A DNA stretch of 64,000 nt. Origin: CAWIJJ01 sp963836405 (lineage in GTDB: Bacteria > Acidobacteriota > Terriglobia > Bryobacterales > Bryobacteraceae). A program made the position numbers and the translations under genes. A model generated the notes under the pieces. It saw only the letters and a list, made by a program, of their open reading frames with translations, was not told the origin of the DNA and did not search any database. Of this stretch, positions 1 through 11,168 are shown piece by piece (within the stretch, counting starts at the first letter, position 1; the number at the start of each line of letters is the position of its first letter). Location: assembly GCA_963836405.1 (NCBI GenBank), contig CAWIJL010000019.1:124001-188000 (forward strand), in the 5' to 3' direction.

Positions 1-1
1 G

Positions 2-829
2 GGCAACGATGCCAAGGGCTACCAGTGGACGATGGGCATCTTCGGCGCCCTCTGCGTCGTGCTGTTCCTCATCACCTTCGCGACCACGAAGGAGCGCATC
101 GGGCCGGACCCGGCGCAGCAGTCCAGCATCGCGCAGGATTTCGCGGACCTGGTGCGCAACGGCCCGTGGATCAACCTGTTCATCCTCACCATCCTCGTCT
201 TCGTCACCCTTTCCATGCGGGGCGGTGTGATGCTCTACTACTGGCGCTACTACATGCAGCGCGAGGACCTGTTCAGCCTGTTCAACGTCCTCGGACTCGG
301 CTCCACCATCGTAGGCATTCTGTTTTCGAAGCCGCTCGCCATGCGCTTCGGCAAGAAGAACGTATTTATTGTGGGACTGTCGTTCACCACCATCTTCATG
401 GCCGCCTTCGTTTTCCTGCCGCGCGGCGCGGTGGTGGCCGCGTTCGCCCTCGACATGCTTCGCCAGTTCGCCTACGGCCCCACCATCCCGCTGCTCTGGG
501 CCATGATGGCCGACGTGGCCGACTACGGCGAATGGAAGACCGGGCGGCGCGCCACCGCCATCGTCTTTTCCGCCATCGTCTTCGGCCTGAAGGCCGGGCT
601 GGGCTTCGGCGGGGCCATCGGCGGCTGGCTGCTGTCGCTCTACGGCTACGTCCCCAACGCGGCGCAAACCGTCGAGTCGCTCGAGGGCATTCGGCTCACG
701 TCCAGCCTGTTCCCGTCCGTGCCCTTCATCCTCGGTGTGATCTGCCTCTTTTTTTACGGAATCGACAAGAAACTGAATATCCGGATTACCAAAGAACTGG
801 CCGCGCGCCGCGAGAAATTCGCGCGCTGA
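2..829 (+). CDS. GPH-family (MelB-like) sugar/cation symporter, 3' part
   Basis: This is the C-terminal part of an inner-membrane sugar:cation symporter of the major facilitator superfamily; its start lies left of the window and the frame is open from base 2. About 275 residues remain, with roughly six strongly hydrophobic helices. The diagnostic GPH/MelB signature is present near residues 170-185 (MMADVADYGEWKTGRRATA), a loop known in this family to contribute to cation/sugar coupling. The tail is short and basic. The secreted xylanase gene starts 17 bp downstream on the same strand, so the pair probably forms a cleavage-plus-uptake unit for plant polysaccharide. The specific sugar cannot be read from the sequence. 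Confidence 0.88.
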   Translation, partial: GNDAKGYQWTMGIFGALCVVLFLITFATTKERIGPDPAQQSSIAQDFADLVRNGPWINLFILTILVFVTLSMRGGVMLYYWRYYMQREDLFSLFNVLGLGSTIVGILFSKPLAMRFGKKNVFIVGLSFTTIFMAAFVFLPRGAVVAAFALDMLRQFAYGPTIPLLWAMMADVADYGEWKTGRRATAIVFSAIVFGLKAGLGFGGAIGGWLLSLYGYVPNAAQTVESLEGIRLTSSLFPSVPFILGVICLFFYGIDKKLNIRITKELAARREKFAR

Positions 830-845
830 AGAAAGGAACCTTCGA

Positions 846-1955
846 ATGCGAAGCAACGGAGTAGTAGCGGGCCTGCTGCTGGGGGGCATGGCGGGCGGGG
901 CGTTTGCCCAGCCCACTCTCAAGGACGCCTTTCAGGGCATGTTCCGCATCGGCGCGGCGCTCAACCAGGCGCAGTATTCCGAGCGCGATGCCCGCGGCGC
1001 CGCCCTGGTGAAAGCCCAATTCAACGCCATCTCACCCGAGAACGACCTCAAGTGGGAGCGCGTCCACCCGGCCCTCGACACTTACAATTTCGGACCGGCC
1101 GACCAGTATGTCGCCTTCGGCGAAAAGAACGGAATGTTCATCGTGGGCCACTGCCTTGTCTGGCACAGCCAGGTGCCGCAGTGGGTTTTTCGCGACGCCC
1201 AGGGCGCCCCCGTGGACCGCGAAACCCTGCTCAAGCGCATGCGCGACCACATCCTGACCGTCGTCAGGCGCTACAAGGGGCGCATCAACGGCTGGGACGT
1301 GGTCAACGAAGCCCTCAACGAAGACGGCACGCTGCGCCAGTCTCCCTGGTTCCGCATCGTCGGCGAGGACTACATCGCCAAAGCCTTCGAATACGCGCAC
1401 GAAGCCGACCCTGAAGCCGAGCTGTACTATAACGATTACTCGCTCGAAAATCCGGCCAAGCGCAATGGCGCCGTCGAACTGGTCCGCAAGCTGAAGGCGC
1501 AAGGGCTCACCGTCACCGCCATCGGCACGCAGAGCCACGACAAGTTGCGCGCCCCCACCGCCGAGCAGCACGACGCCACCATCACGGCGTTCGCGGCGCT
1601 CGGCGTGAAGGTGGCGGTCACCGAGCTCGATGTGGACGTGCTGCCGGCAGTCAACCGGCAGCAGACCGCCGACATATCGCAAACTGCCGAGGCCCGGGCG
1701 GACGCGAACCCCTACACCCAAGGCCTGCCCGATGAGGTGCAGCAGGAGCTGGCGCGGCGCTACGCGGACGTGTTCGCCGTTTTCGTCAAACACAAGGACG
1801 CGATCTCGCGCGTCACCTTCTGGGGTGTCACGGACCGCGATTCCTGGCTCAACAACTTCCCCGTGCGCGGGCGGACCAACTACCCGCTCCTGTTCGACCG
1901 CGAGGGAAAACCGAAACCGGCATTCGACGCGGTCATCCGCGCGGCCAAGCCGTGA
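846..1955 (+). CDS. Secreted endo-1,4-beta-xylanase, GH10
   Basis: A glycoside hydrolase family 10 enzyme, expected to cleave internal beta-1,4 bonds of xylan with retention of configuration. The 369-residue product starts with a signal peptide (MRSNGVVAGLLLGGMAGGAFAQ), so it acts outside the cytoplasm. Both catalytic glutamates are visible: acid/base E155 in WDVVNEAL and nucleophile E260 in VTELDVDV. The substrate motif GHCLVWHSQ and the C-terminal WGVTDRDSW segment are also typical. Length fits a single-domain GH10 without a binding module. A purine-rich AAAGGA ribosome site lies just before the ATG. It follows a GPH sugar symporter. The last 47 bp of conserved coding sequence are repeated downstream. 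Confidence 0.93.
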   Translation: MRSNGVVAGLLLGGMAGGAFAQPTLKDAFQGMFRIGAALNQAQYSERDARGAALVKAQFNAISPENDLKWERVHPALDTYNFGPADQYVAFGEKNGMFIVGHCLVWHSQVPQWVFRDAQGAPVDRETLLKRMRDHILTVVRRYKGRINGWDVVNEALNEDGTLRQSPWFRIVGEDYIAKAFEYAHEADPEAELYYNDYSLENPAKRNGAVELVRKLKAQGLTVTAIGTQSHDKLRAPTAEQHDATITAFAALGVKVAVTELDVDVLPAVNRQQTADISQTAEARADANPYTQGLPDEVQQELARRYADVFAVFVKHKDAISRVTFWGVTDRDSWLNNFPVRGRTNYPLLFDREGKPKPAFDAVIRAAKP

Positions 1956-2066
1956 AACTCTCCGCGTCGGCAAGCGCTTCCGCAATACGTGTCCGAACTT
2001 CTGAAACGACGTGGGAAGCCCCGCTCCTGTTCGACCGCGAGGGAAAACCGAAACCGGCATTCGACG
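1883..2066 (+). repeat. 47-bp perfect direct repeat of xylanase 3' end
   Basis: Bases 1883-1929, inside the xylanase gene and encoding its C-terminal LLFDREGKPKPAFDA region, recur exactly at 2020-2066 beyond the stop codon. The 90-bp spacer holds the true C-terminus and stop. The second copy reads LLFDREGKPKPAFDD in an open frame. It looks like a partial tandem duplication or the scar of a second, deleted GH10 gene. Confidence 0.9.
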
Positions 2067-2400
2067 ACGTCCAGCGAACCACTAACCCGCCGGAGGGAAT
2101 TGTGGTGCAGATCGGGAATGCAGACCCGCCGATCATGGTATTGCTCCCTGGCCAGGAATCGTTGGTCACCCTGAAACGTAAGGTTGGAGAACTGAAGTCT
2201 GGGTCCTGCTTGCTCGGCTATCACCGGTCCGAAAGAGACGGCCAAACACACGAAAACCTCTTCTGGCGTCCCTTTATCGTGTCCAGGGCAAGCTGATAGT
2301 TCCCGGCTGTGACATAGGATTAGCTGTTTTCGATTTCAACGGCGATGGTGTGTTCGACCGACTGGATTCCCGCCAGGCAACGACGATCCGGCAGCTACCC
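2067..2400 (+). pseudogene. Frame-broken remnant with FDFNGDGVFDRLD motif
   Basis: No intact gene is seen here, but protein-like sequence persists in two frames. From about 2094 an open stretch reads EGIVVQIGNADPPIMVLLPG and continues to about 2240. The adjacent frame then carries LIVPGCDIGLAVFDFNGDG followed by VFDRLDSRQAT up to about 2380, an EF-hand/dockerin-like calcium loop pattern. A single indel around 2230-2270 separates the halves, and similarity ends where the antisense zinc-ribbon fragment begins. I infer a gene disrupted by a frameshift and then by an insertion; its function is unknown. Confidence 0.4.
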
Positions 2401-2680
2401 GCGCCAGCGATTCCTTTCGCGCCGGCAGGCTGTAGTAATGCGTGTAAGGCAGCGACCAGGCCGGCAGCACCGTGATGGTCTTGCGGCAGCGCCGGCACCG
2501 CCCGCGACGCACCCGGATCCGGGTGTGAATCTCGTCGTGTGCCTGTTTACTGCGCCGGCCGTGACCCACGACGCAGGCTTGGCCACAGTTTGGGCAGTGG
2601 CGCGGCAGCCATTCCTCCGCCTTGAAATCCGCCGGTTCGGGGTTGCTCGGCGGCCCAGTTCGTGGGATAAATACGATCAT
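2336..2680 (-). pseudogene. Truncated zinc-ribbon protein (DUF6431-like, transposon-associated)
   Basis: The reading frame from ATG 2680 begins MIVFIPRTGPPSNPEPADF and carries two Cys pairs (CPNC and CRRC) around a basic stretch, then WSLPYTHYYSLPARKESLARV. This arrangement matches the N-terminal zinc ribbon I know as DUF6431, which accompanies DDE transposases/integrases. Similarity stops near 2385, after ARVAAG; the remaining residues look like junction sequence. No downstream transposase catalytic domain or terminal inverted repeat was found. It is therefore interpreted as a leftover of a mobile element. The family name is from memory and moderately certain. Confidence 0.5.
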
Positions 2681-2709
2681 CGGGCGCAAAGGCCCGCACC
2701 GAGTCACCC

Positions 2710-3300
2710 GCCAAGGTTATTGCTCGGCCCCGGGCCTTTGCACCTTATATCAGAAGCTACTGAAAGAAAAAGACATCGCCTGCGGCAAGCCGGCACTTCA
2801 AGATTGGCTGGTTTTCGTTCACAAATTTTCCAAAAATATTTTTCCCGTGTTTTCAGTGCTCTTCCCGCCCTACCCCACTTCAGCCCTCCGAACCCCTGCT
2901 ACCGTGTAGCTGAGATTTCGCGCCGCGCCTCACCAGCGCCGGCCGCAACACGTTTTTCTGCCGGGCCCGGTAGCGTTGCATCTTCGGTGAAACTGAACTT
3001 CCCGTAGGAGCCGTAAACTCCTAACGGCCTCTACCCAGTGGGATGGGGGCCGGCGGGGAGATCTTGGGTTCGAACCCATAACTTCTGGTGGATTGCGGAT
3101 AGCGCCTATTGCCGTGCCATCGGAAATCAGAGAGGCCGTCTCGAAACGGCAACGATATGCCCGCTTGAATGGGCGGGCCTAGATCATCGTAGAGACTCCT
3201 CGATTCACTGGCGGCCGGAAACGGACGGCGAACACCCGCACCCCCGGCCGCCGCAACGCACCCCGACCTCGCGGCCGTAGTGTCTCTCGCCGCGCCCAAA
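2710..3300. other. Gene-free stretch
   Basis: No convincing protein or RNA gene was found in these roughly 590 bases. Two local structures stand out: an imperfect hairpin at 3005-3035 (GTAG...CTAC with GCCGT/ACGGC inside) and a palindrome GGGTTCGAACCC at 3066-3077 resembling a tRNA T-arm but without a matching acceptor stem. It is probably debris left by the mobile-element activity seen to its left. Confidence 0.5.
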
Positions 3301-3301
3301 C

Positions 3302-3324
3302 AAAAAAAGCGGCCCGAAGGCCGC
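3302..3324 (-). terminator. Rho-independent terminator of the TonB gene
   Basis: On the minus strand a 6-bp stem GCGGCC/GGCCGC closed by a TTCG tetraloop is followed at once by seven T residues. It lies 33 bp after the stop codon of the TonB gene at 3357, the expected place and orientation. Confidence 0.88.
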
Positions 3325-3356
3325 CCTTTTCACACAATTTTCGAATTGTTCGTTTC

Positions 3357-4355
3357 TTACAGAAGTCTGAAGTTGACTTCGATGGTTGCCGCCACGGTCA
3401 CCGGCTTTCCGTCCTTGTAGCCCGGCTTGAACTTCCACTTGCGAACGGCCTCGATGGCCTTCTCGTCAAGGCCGAGACCGAGGCTGCGAGCCACCCGGAT
3501 GTTGGAGGCGCGGCCGCTCGGGTCCACTTCGATGTACAGCAACACCGTTCCCTGGTATTTGGCCTTGCGGGCTTCTTCCGAATATTCCGGCTCGATCTTG
3601 GAAAGCAGCGCCGGAGCGGTCACGCCGCCGCCGACTTTATAAACGCCGCCACCCACACCGCCGCCTTCACCCGGACCGAAACCTCCGCCCTTGCCCGAAC
3701 CCACGCCGCCGCCGGATCCCGAGCCAATGCCCGCGCCGGACCCCGTGCCGTTCGAAGCAGGACCCAGTTTCGCCAGCGGGTCTCCGTATTGCGCCATGTT
3801 CACCTGCGGCAGGTTCACGTCGGGCGGGGCGATAATGGTCGGCTCCATCGTCAGCCGCGGGTTCGGATTGTTGATCACCGCCATGGGAGGCGTGAACTGC
3901 TTCAGCGAAACCTTGGGGAGTCTGCCCTTGCTGGCCGGGAGCGGAGACCGGTCGCCGCCACCACCGCCGCCGCCCATCGCCTGCTTCTTGGGCGCCATCT
4001 TGGGTTGGTAAGGCGCAATGTCCGGCGGCATGACCAGCGAAACCGCGTTCTTGACCTGGTCCTGAACTACCTTCGTCGAGAAGACGGTGAAAAGCAGAAC
4101 CACGATCCCCACCTGGAATCCGGTGGACATCATGAACGACTTCTTCTGTCTGCCGTACAGTCCCCAGATTTCTTTCACCGCGACAGGTTTGGATGTGACC
4201 TGTAATGGCGGCAATTTCGGTGGGTTAAAGTACTCTTTGACGTTCTGGATGAAAGAGCTATACCACGGCTCCTCCACCTCGGAAACCAGCAGGCGCGACA
4301 AATGATCGTCCGCGTTGGGGAAAAACGGGTTGTTGGGTTGCGACAGGTCAGCCAT
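3357..4355 (-). CDS. TonB-family energy transducer
   Basis: A 332-residue TonB-type protein that would carry proton-motive energy from ExbB/ExbD to outer-membrane receptors. The order is typical but with a long cytoplasmic N-terminus: about 80 soluble residues, a single membrane helix (about 82-97, FQVGIVVLLFTVFSTKVV), a Pro- and Gly-rich periplasmic linker with a long Gly/Ser tract (about 200-245), and a C-terminal TonB domain with the YSEEARKAKYQGTVLLYIEV core and the KWKFKPGYKDGKPV segment. It stands alone, ends at a clear terminator and is transcribed divergently from the aminopeptidase gene across a 259-bp gap. A second TonB is encoded at 21070. Confidence 0.88.
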   Translation of the reverse strand: MADLSQPNNPFFPNADDHLSRLLVSEVEEPWYSSFIQNVKEYFNPPKLPPLQVTSKPVAVKEIWGLYGRQKKSFMMSTGFQVGIVVLLFTVFSTKVVQDQVKNAVSLVMPPDIAPYQPKMAPKKQAMGGGGGGGDRSPLPASKGRLPKVSLKQFTPPMAVINNPNPRLTMEPTIIAPPDVNLPQVNMAQYGDPLAKLGPASNGTGSGAGIGSGSGGGVGSGKGGGFGPGEGGGVGGGVYKVGGGVTAPALLSKIEPEYSEEARKAKYQGTVLLYIEVDPSGRASNIRVARSLGLGLDEKAIEAVRKWKFKPGYKDGKPVTVAATIEVNFRLL

Positions 4356-4614
4356 TTTTAATTCACCAGTTCTCCCGAAGAGAACCGCTGTCCACAGCTA
4401 TTGGACGCCGATGCCTACCAAGCCGTTACAGCTTTTGGTAAAACCTTACCCAGGGATCTCATCGATAGTGTAACACAGGTCCAGTATAAGCCTCTTGTAA
4501 AAACAACGACATAGCTAGCAGAATCGGCTGCCCGCGAGGACTTCTACAAGATTTGGTATTTTTAACCAGTGAATCGGTTTGCGCGGCCGGGCGCCGTTTT
4601 GCACAATCAAACTG

Positions 4615-6063
4615 ATGCAAGTCTCCATCCAAACGATTCCCGCTGAGCAGGCAAAAGGCGACGCCCTGCTCATTCCCGTCTTCGAGGGCATTCCCGACCC
4701 GCGTTTTCCGCGCGAACTCTTCGATTCCGGCGAAGTGTCCGGAAAAACGTCCGAAATGACACTTCTGCACCACCCCGCGGGAATGGCGGCCGACCGCGTC
4801 CTGCTGGGCGGCGCCGGAAAAGCCGAGCGTTTCGATGCCGCCGCGCTGCGCAAACTCGCAGGCGCCGCGGCGCGCTTCCTCAAAGCCAAATCGATTAAGA
4901 ACATCGCCATCGCTCTCGACGCCGAGCACAGCTTGCCGGATTTCGCCGCCGCTGCCGTGGAAGGCGTCCTGCTCGGCAATTTCGACCCCGACCGCTACCG
5001 CACCGGCGACGACAAGAAGTCCATCGATTCGCTGCTGCTCGCCGCGGCCGGCGGGGCGAGCCTGGACACGGCCGTGGAGCGGGGCCGCATCCTCGGAGAA
5101 GCGCAGAATTTCACCCGCAACCTGGTGAACGAACCCGCCAACCGGCTCACCCCCATGGGTATCGCCGATGCCGCCAGGAAGATGGCGGCTGAGCAAGGCC
5201 TCGAGTGCGAAGTGCTCGACCGCGAACGGATGGCCGAACTCGGCATGGGTGCGCTGCTCGGCGTCGCCCAGGGCAGCGCGGAACCTCCCGCCATGGTCGT
5301 GCTTCGCTATCGCCCCTGGCGTGATGGAAGCAGCGCCCACCTCGGCCTTGTCGGCAAAGGCGTCACCTTCGATACCGGCGGCATTTCGATCAAACCGGCC
5401 GACGGCATGGAAAAGATGAAGTACGATATGGCCGGCGGCGCTTCCATGCTGGGCGCTATGATGGCCATCGCCCGCCTCAAGCCCGCGATTCCCGTTACCG
5501 CCTTCGTCCCCTGCGTCGAAAACATGCCCGGAAGCCGCGCCCAGCGGCCCGGCGATATCGTCACCGCCCTCTCCGGCAAGACTATCGAGGTCATCAATAC
5601 CGACGCCGAGGGGCGGCTGATTCTGGCCGACGCGCTCGCCTACGCGCGCCGCCAGGGCTGCACCCACCTGGTGGATGCCGCCACCTTGACCGGCGCCATC
5701 GTGGTCGCGCTCGGGCACCTCAACGTAGGCTTGTTCGCGAGCAACGACGACATGCGCGATCGCGTCCAAAACGCCGCCCGCGCCGAAGGCGAACGCATGT
5801 GGGCCATGCCGCTCGAAGACGATTATAAGGATTACCTCAAGAGCGCCTTCGCGGACCTGGCCAATGTAGGCGGCCGCTGGGGCGGCGCGGTCACCGCGGC
5901 CATGTTCCTGAAGGAATTCGCCGGGGATACGCCCTGGGTGCACCTCGACATCGCCGGCACTGCCTGGCTCGACGACGAGAAGCCCCACATGGCCAAAGGC
6001 CCCTCCGGCGTCACCGTCCGCACCCTGGTGCGCCTGGCGGAGACGTGGAATCCGGCCGAATAA
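4615..6063 (+). CDS. pepA: Leucyl aminopeptidase (M17)
   Basis: A cytosolic M17 zinc/manganese aminopeptidase that removes N-terminal residues from peptides. The hallmark NTDAEGRLILADAL motif near residue 335 is present, as are the metal ligands in KGVTFDTGGISIKP and the KYDMAGGASMLGAM stretch. I chose ATG 4615 (MQVSIQTIP, 482 residues), the usual length. An in-frame TTG 36 bp upstream would add 12 uncharacteristic residues. The gene is followed after 30 bp by aconitase. No signal peptide is seen. Confidence 0.93.
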   Translation: MQVSIQTIPAEQAKGDALLIPVFEGIPDPRFPRELFDSGEVSGKTSEMTLLHHPAGMAADRVLLGGAGKAERFDAAALRKLAGAAARFLKAKSIKNIAIALDAEHSLPDFAAAAVEGVLLGNFDPDRYRTGDDKKSIDSLLLAAAGGASLDTAVERGRILGEAQNFTRNLVNEPANRLTPMGIADAARKMAAEQGLECEVLDRERMAELGMGALLGVAQGSAEPPAMVVLRYRPWRDGSSAHLGLVGKGVTFDTGGISIKPADGMEKMKYDMAGGASMLGAMMAIARLKPAIPVTAFVPCVENMPGSRAQRPGDIVTALSGKTIEVINTDAEGRLILADALAYARRQGCTHLVDAATLTGAIVVALGHLNVGLFASNDDMRDRVQNAARAEGERMWAMPLEDDYKDYLKSAFADLANVGGRWGGAVTAAMFLKEFAGDTPWVHLDIAGTAWLDDEKPHMAKGPSGVTVRTLVRLAETWNPAE

Positions 6064-6080
6064 AATCGGACTCCCGCAAC

Positions 6081-6093
6081 TATAATCAATTTA
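6081..6093 (+). promoter_or_regulatory. TATAAT -10 box placed for a leaderless acnA mRNA
   Basis: A perfect TATAAT occupies 6081-6086 and the aconitase ATG begins at 6094, so transcription starting 7-8 bases after the box would begin at the start codon. No Shine-Dalgarno sequence lies in the gap. The -35 region is not recognisable. Confidence 0.55.
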
Positions 6094-8744
<2,651 letters not shown>

Positions 8745-8745
<1 letters not shown>

Positions 8746-8777
8746 ATCCGCCATTCGGGGGCATTCATCGGCGGATT
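8745..8777 (+). terminator. Hairpin after acnA, possible terminator
   Basis: AATCCGCC at 8745-8752 pairs perfectly with GGCGGATT at 8770-8777, starting at the last bases of the stop codon. There is no T tract after it, so intrinsic termination is doubtful; it may protect the mRNA 3' end. Confidence 0.35.
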
Positions 8778-8799
8778 CCCGGTGTTCGTCGGCACGCCG

Positions 8800-8830
8800 T
8801 TGAACACCCGCGGGTTGGAGCGGGTACACT
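8800..8830 (+). promoter_or_regulatory. Putative promoter of the ABC exporter operon
   Basis: TTGAAC at 8800-8805 and TACACT at 8825-8830 are separated by 19 bp. The ATG of the first permease is only 6 bp after the -10-like box, again suggesting a leaderless or very short-leader transcript. Confidence 0.4.
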
Positions 8831-8836
8831 TGTCCT

Positions 8837-9997
8837 ATGCTTCGGTACCTTCCTCTGATCCTCAAGAACTGCTGGCGCAACCGGCGCCGCACGATTCTGA
8901 CGGTAGTGAGCGTCGGTGTCTCGATGTGCCTGCTGGGCGTGATGATCGCCGTCTATCACGGCTTGTACCTGAGCGACCCCACGCCCGAATCGGCCTTGAG
9001 GCTGGTAACCCGTAACAAAGTTTCGCTGACCGTGCCGCTGCCCGAATCCTATGCCTCGCGCATCCGGCAAGTGGCCGGGGTGCGGGAAATCATGAACTCG
9101 AGCTGGTTCAACGGCCAGTACAAGGACGAGCGCGACTCGCGAAATTTCTTCGCGCGATACGTCGTCGATCCGGAAAAGATGTTTTCGATGTATCCGGAGT
9201 ACAAGATATCCGAAGAGGAGAAGAAGGCGTTCATCCGCGACCGCACGGGCTGCGTGATCGGCGGCGACCTTGCCAGGAAGTTCGGCTTCAAGATCGGCGA
9301 CCGCATCACGCTGGTGGGCGATATCTATCCGGGCAGCTACGACTTCACCGTGCGCGGTATTTTCGAGAGCCCGCGCAACAGCGAGGAGCTGTACTTCAGC
9401 CGCGAATACCTGGAGCAGTCGCTGCCGTCCGGGCGGCGCGGCCAAGTGGGCACCTTCGCCATCCTCATCGATAAGCCGGAGTCGGCGGCGCGAATCAGCC
9501 GGCAGGTGGACGACCTGTTCCGCAATTCCACGGCGCAGACGAAAACCGAAACCGAACAGGCCTACATCGTCGGATTCGTTTCCTTCCTCGGCAACGTCAA
9601 AGTATTCCTGATCGGAATCTCGGCGGCGGTGATGTTTACCATCCTGCTGGTTTCCGCGAATACCATGGCCATGTCGGTGCGCGAGCGGGTGCGCGAAGTG
9701 GGCGTGCTCAAGACGCTCGGCTTCACGCCGGGCGCGGTGCTCGGCATGATTCTGGGCGAAGCCTGCGCGCTGGCGGTAGCGGGCGGGCTGATCGGCTACT
9801 TCATCTCCACCATCATGACGGCGGGGCTCAGCAAGAGCCCGGCGGGAATGTTCCTGCCGGCGGTGGCGCCGTACGATCCGGCAGTGGCCGGCATCTGCCT
9901 GGGCGCGGCGGCCATCGTAGGGCTCATCAGTTCGCTGGTTCCGGCGCTGGCCGCCTCGCGGACTCCGATTGTCGAAGCACTACGGAGCACAGACTAA
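8837..9997 (+). CDS. ABC exporter permease, MacB/FtsX type (first of pair)
   Basis: A 386-residue inner-membrane permease with the four-helix MacB/FtsX plan: an N-terminal helix (NRRRTILTVVSVGVSMCLLG), a large periplasmic domain of about 200 residues, then three C-terminal helices within about 260-380. The motif VREVGVLKTLGFTPGAVL in the cytoplasmic loop is the usual ATPase-contacting segment. It heads a four-gene set (permease, permease, HlyD-type adaptor, ATPase) with almost no spacing. Such sets export peptides, lipids or drugs, or drive lipoprotein trafficking; the substrate is not evident. The start follows a -10-like box by 6 bp and has no ribosome-binding site. Confidence 0.87.
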   Translation: MLRYLPLILKNCWRNRRRTILTVVSVGVSMCLLGVMIAVYHGLYLSDPTPESALRLVTRNKVSLTVPLPESYASRIRQVAGVREIMNSSWFNGQYKDERDSRNFFARYVVDPEKMFSMYPEYKISEEEKKAFIRDRTGCVIGGDLARKFGFKIGDRITLVGDIYPGSYDFTVRGIFESPRNSEELYFSREYLEQSLPSGRRGQVGTFAILIDKPESAARISRQVDDLFRNSTAQTKTETEQAYIVGFVSFLGNVKVFLIGISAAVMFTILLVSANTMAMSVRERVREVGVLKTLGFTPGAVLGMILGEACALAVAGGLIGYFISTIMTAGLSKSPAGMFLPAVAPYDPAVAGICLGAAAIVGLISSLVPALAASRTPIVEALRSTD

Positions 9998-9998
9998 G

Positions 9999-11162
9999 AT
10001 GGCCGTCCCACTCGCGTACAATCTCCGCAACCTGGTGGTCCGCAAGACGACCACGATCATGACGGCGCTCGGCATCGCCCTCACCGTGGCGGTGCTGCTG
10101 GCCATCCAGGCGATGGTCAACGGCCTCAACACGACGCTTGAAACAACCGGCGATCCGCTGCAAATCCTGGTGCTGCGCAAGGGCTCCACCTCGGAGGTGG
10201 TCAGCAATTTTTCGCGCAGCGCGTTTCAGGATCTGAAGTTCAAACCGGGCATCGCGAGTGGGCAGAACGGCGAGCCCATGGCCTCGCTCGAAGTGGTGAC
10301 GGTGATCAACCTGCCGAGCCGCGAAAACCCGGACGGGATGAACGTCACGATACGCGGCTTGACGCATCCCGGAATCGAAATGCGGAAAGGCATCCACATT
10401 GCGCAGGGCCGCTGGTTCCAGGAGGGCCGGCGCGAGGTGGTGGTAGGCAATTCCATCGCCGCCCGTTATCCCGGAACCGCGATCGGCAACAAGATCCGTT
10501 TCGGCCGCGGCGAGTGGGAAATCGTAGGTGTGATGGACGCGGGCCGGGGAGCGCAGGCCAGCGAAATCTGGGGCGACCTCAACCAGATTGCCGCCGACGA
10601 ACAGCGCCTCGAAGTGCTCAGCGCGGCCCTGGTGCGCGCGGCGGACCCGGTGGGAGTCGGAGCGCTGGTCAACTCCATCAACGACGACCAGCGGCTGAAC
10701 ATGGTGGCGGAGCCCGAGGTGGAGTACTACCGGCGGCAGAATGCAAGCGCGGCGCCGATTCAATTCGTGGGCGTGTTCGTGTCCGTGATCATGGCTATCG
10801 GGAGCAGTTTCGCGGCCATGAACACCATGTACGCGGCGGTGGCGCGGCGCGCCCGCGAGATCGGAACGCTGCGCGTGCTGGGCTTTTCGCGCGGCAGCAT
10901 CCTGGTCAGCTTCTTCGTCGAATCGGTGGTGCTCTCCGGCCTGGGCGGGCTGCTCGGATGTCTGCTGGTATTGCCGCTGAACGGCATCACCACCTCGGTG
11001 GGCACGGCCAACTTCAGCGAGACGGCGTTCAACTTTCACGTGTCTCCGCAGATCATGCTCGGCGGAGTGCTCTTCGGTATCGTGCTGGGAGCGCTGGGCG
11101 GTTTGTTCCCGGCGCGCATGGCGTCGCGGAAAGAGATCCTCACGGCGCTGCGGGAAGTCTGA
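9999..11162 (+). CDS. ABC exporter permease, MacB/FtsX type (second of pair)
   Basis: The second permease of the exporter, 387 residues from ATG 9999, which follows the upstream stop codon by one base; an upstream TTG in frame would only add residues overlapping the first permease. It has an N-terminal helix (TIMTALGIALTVAVLLAIQ), a periplasmic domain and three C-terminal helices with the loop AREIGTLRVLGFSRGSIL. Two different permeases imply a heterodimeric channel rather than the MacB homodimer. The tight coupling of stop and start suggests translational coupling and equal dosage. Confidence 0.87.
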   Translation: MAVPLAYNLRNLVVRKTTTIMTALGIALTVAVLLAIQAMVNGLNTTLETTGDPLQILVLRKGSTSEVVSNFSRSAFQDLKFKPGIASGQNGEPMASLEVVTVINLPSRENPDGMNVTIRGLTHPGIEMRKGIHIAQGRWFQEGRREVVVGNSIAARYPGTAIGNKIRFGRGEWEIVGVMDAGRGAQASEIWGDLNQIAADEQRLEVLSAALVRAADPVGVGALVNSINDDQRLNMVAEPEVEYYRRQNASAAPIQFVGVFVSVIMAIGSSFAAMNTMYAAVARRAREIGTLRVLGFSRGSILVSFFVESVVLSGLGGLLGCLLVLPLNGITTSVGTANFSETAFNFHVSPQIMLGGVLFGIVLGALGGLFPARMASRKEILTALREV

Positions 11163-11168
11163 TTCGTT

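Noticed and set aside
3003..3040. Group II intron domain V-like sequence (GTAGGAGCCGT...)
   Set aside because: The beginning resembles domain V, but the rest of the 34-base structure, the GNRA loop and any reverse transcriptase are missing.
3060..3085. tRNA-like T-arm GGGTTCGAACCC
   Set aside because: Tried as a tRNA on both strands: no matching acceptor stem, the T-stem pairs only partly in the correct register, and no anticodon arm fits at the right distance.
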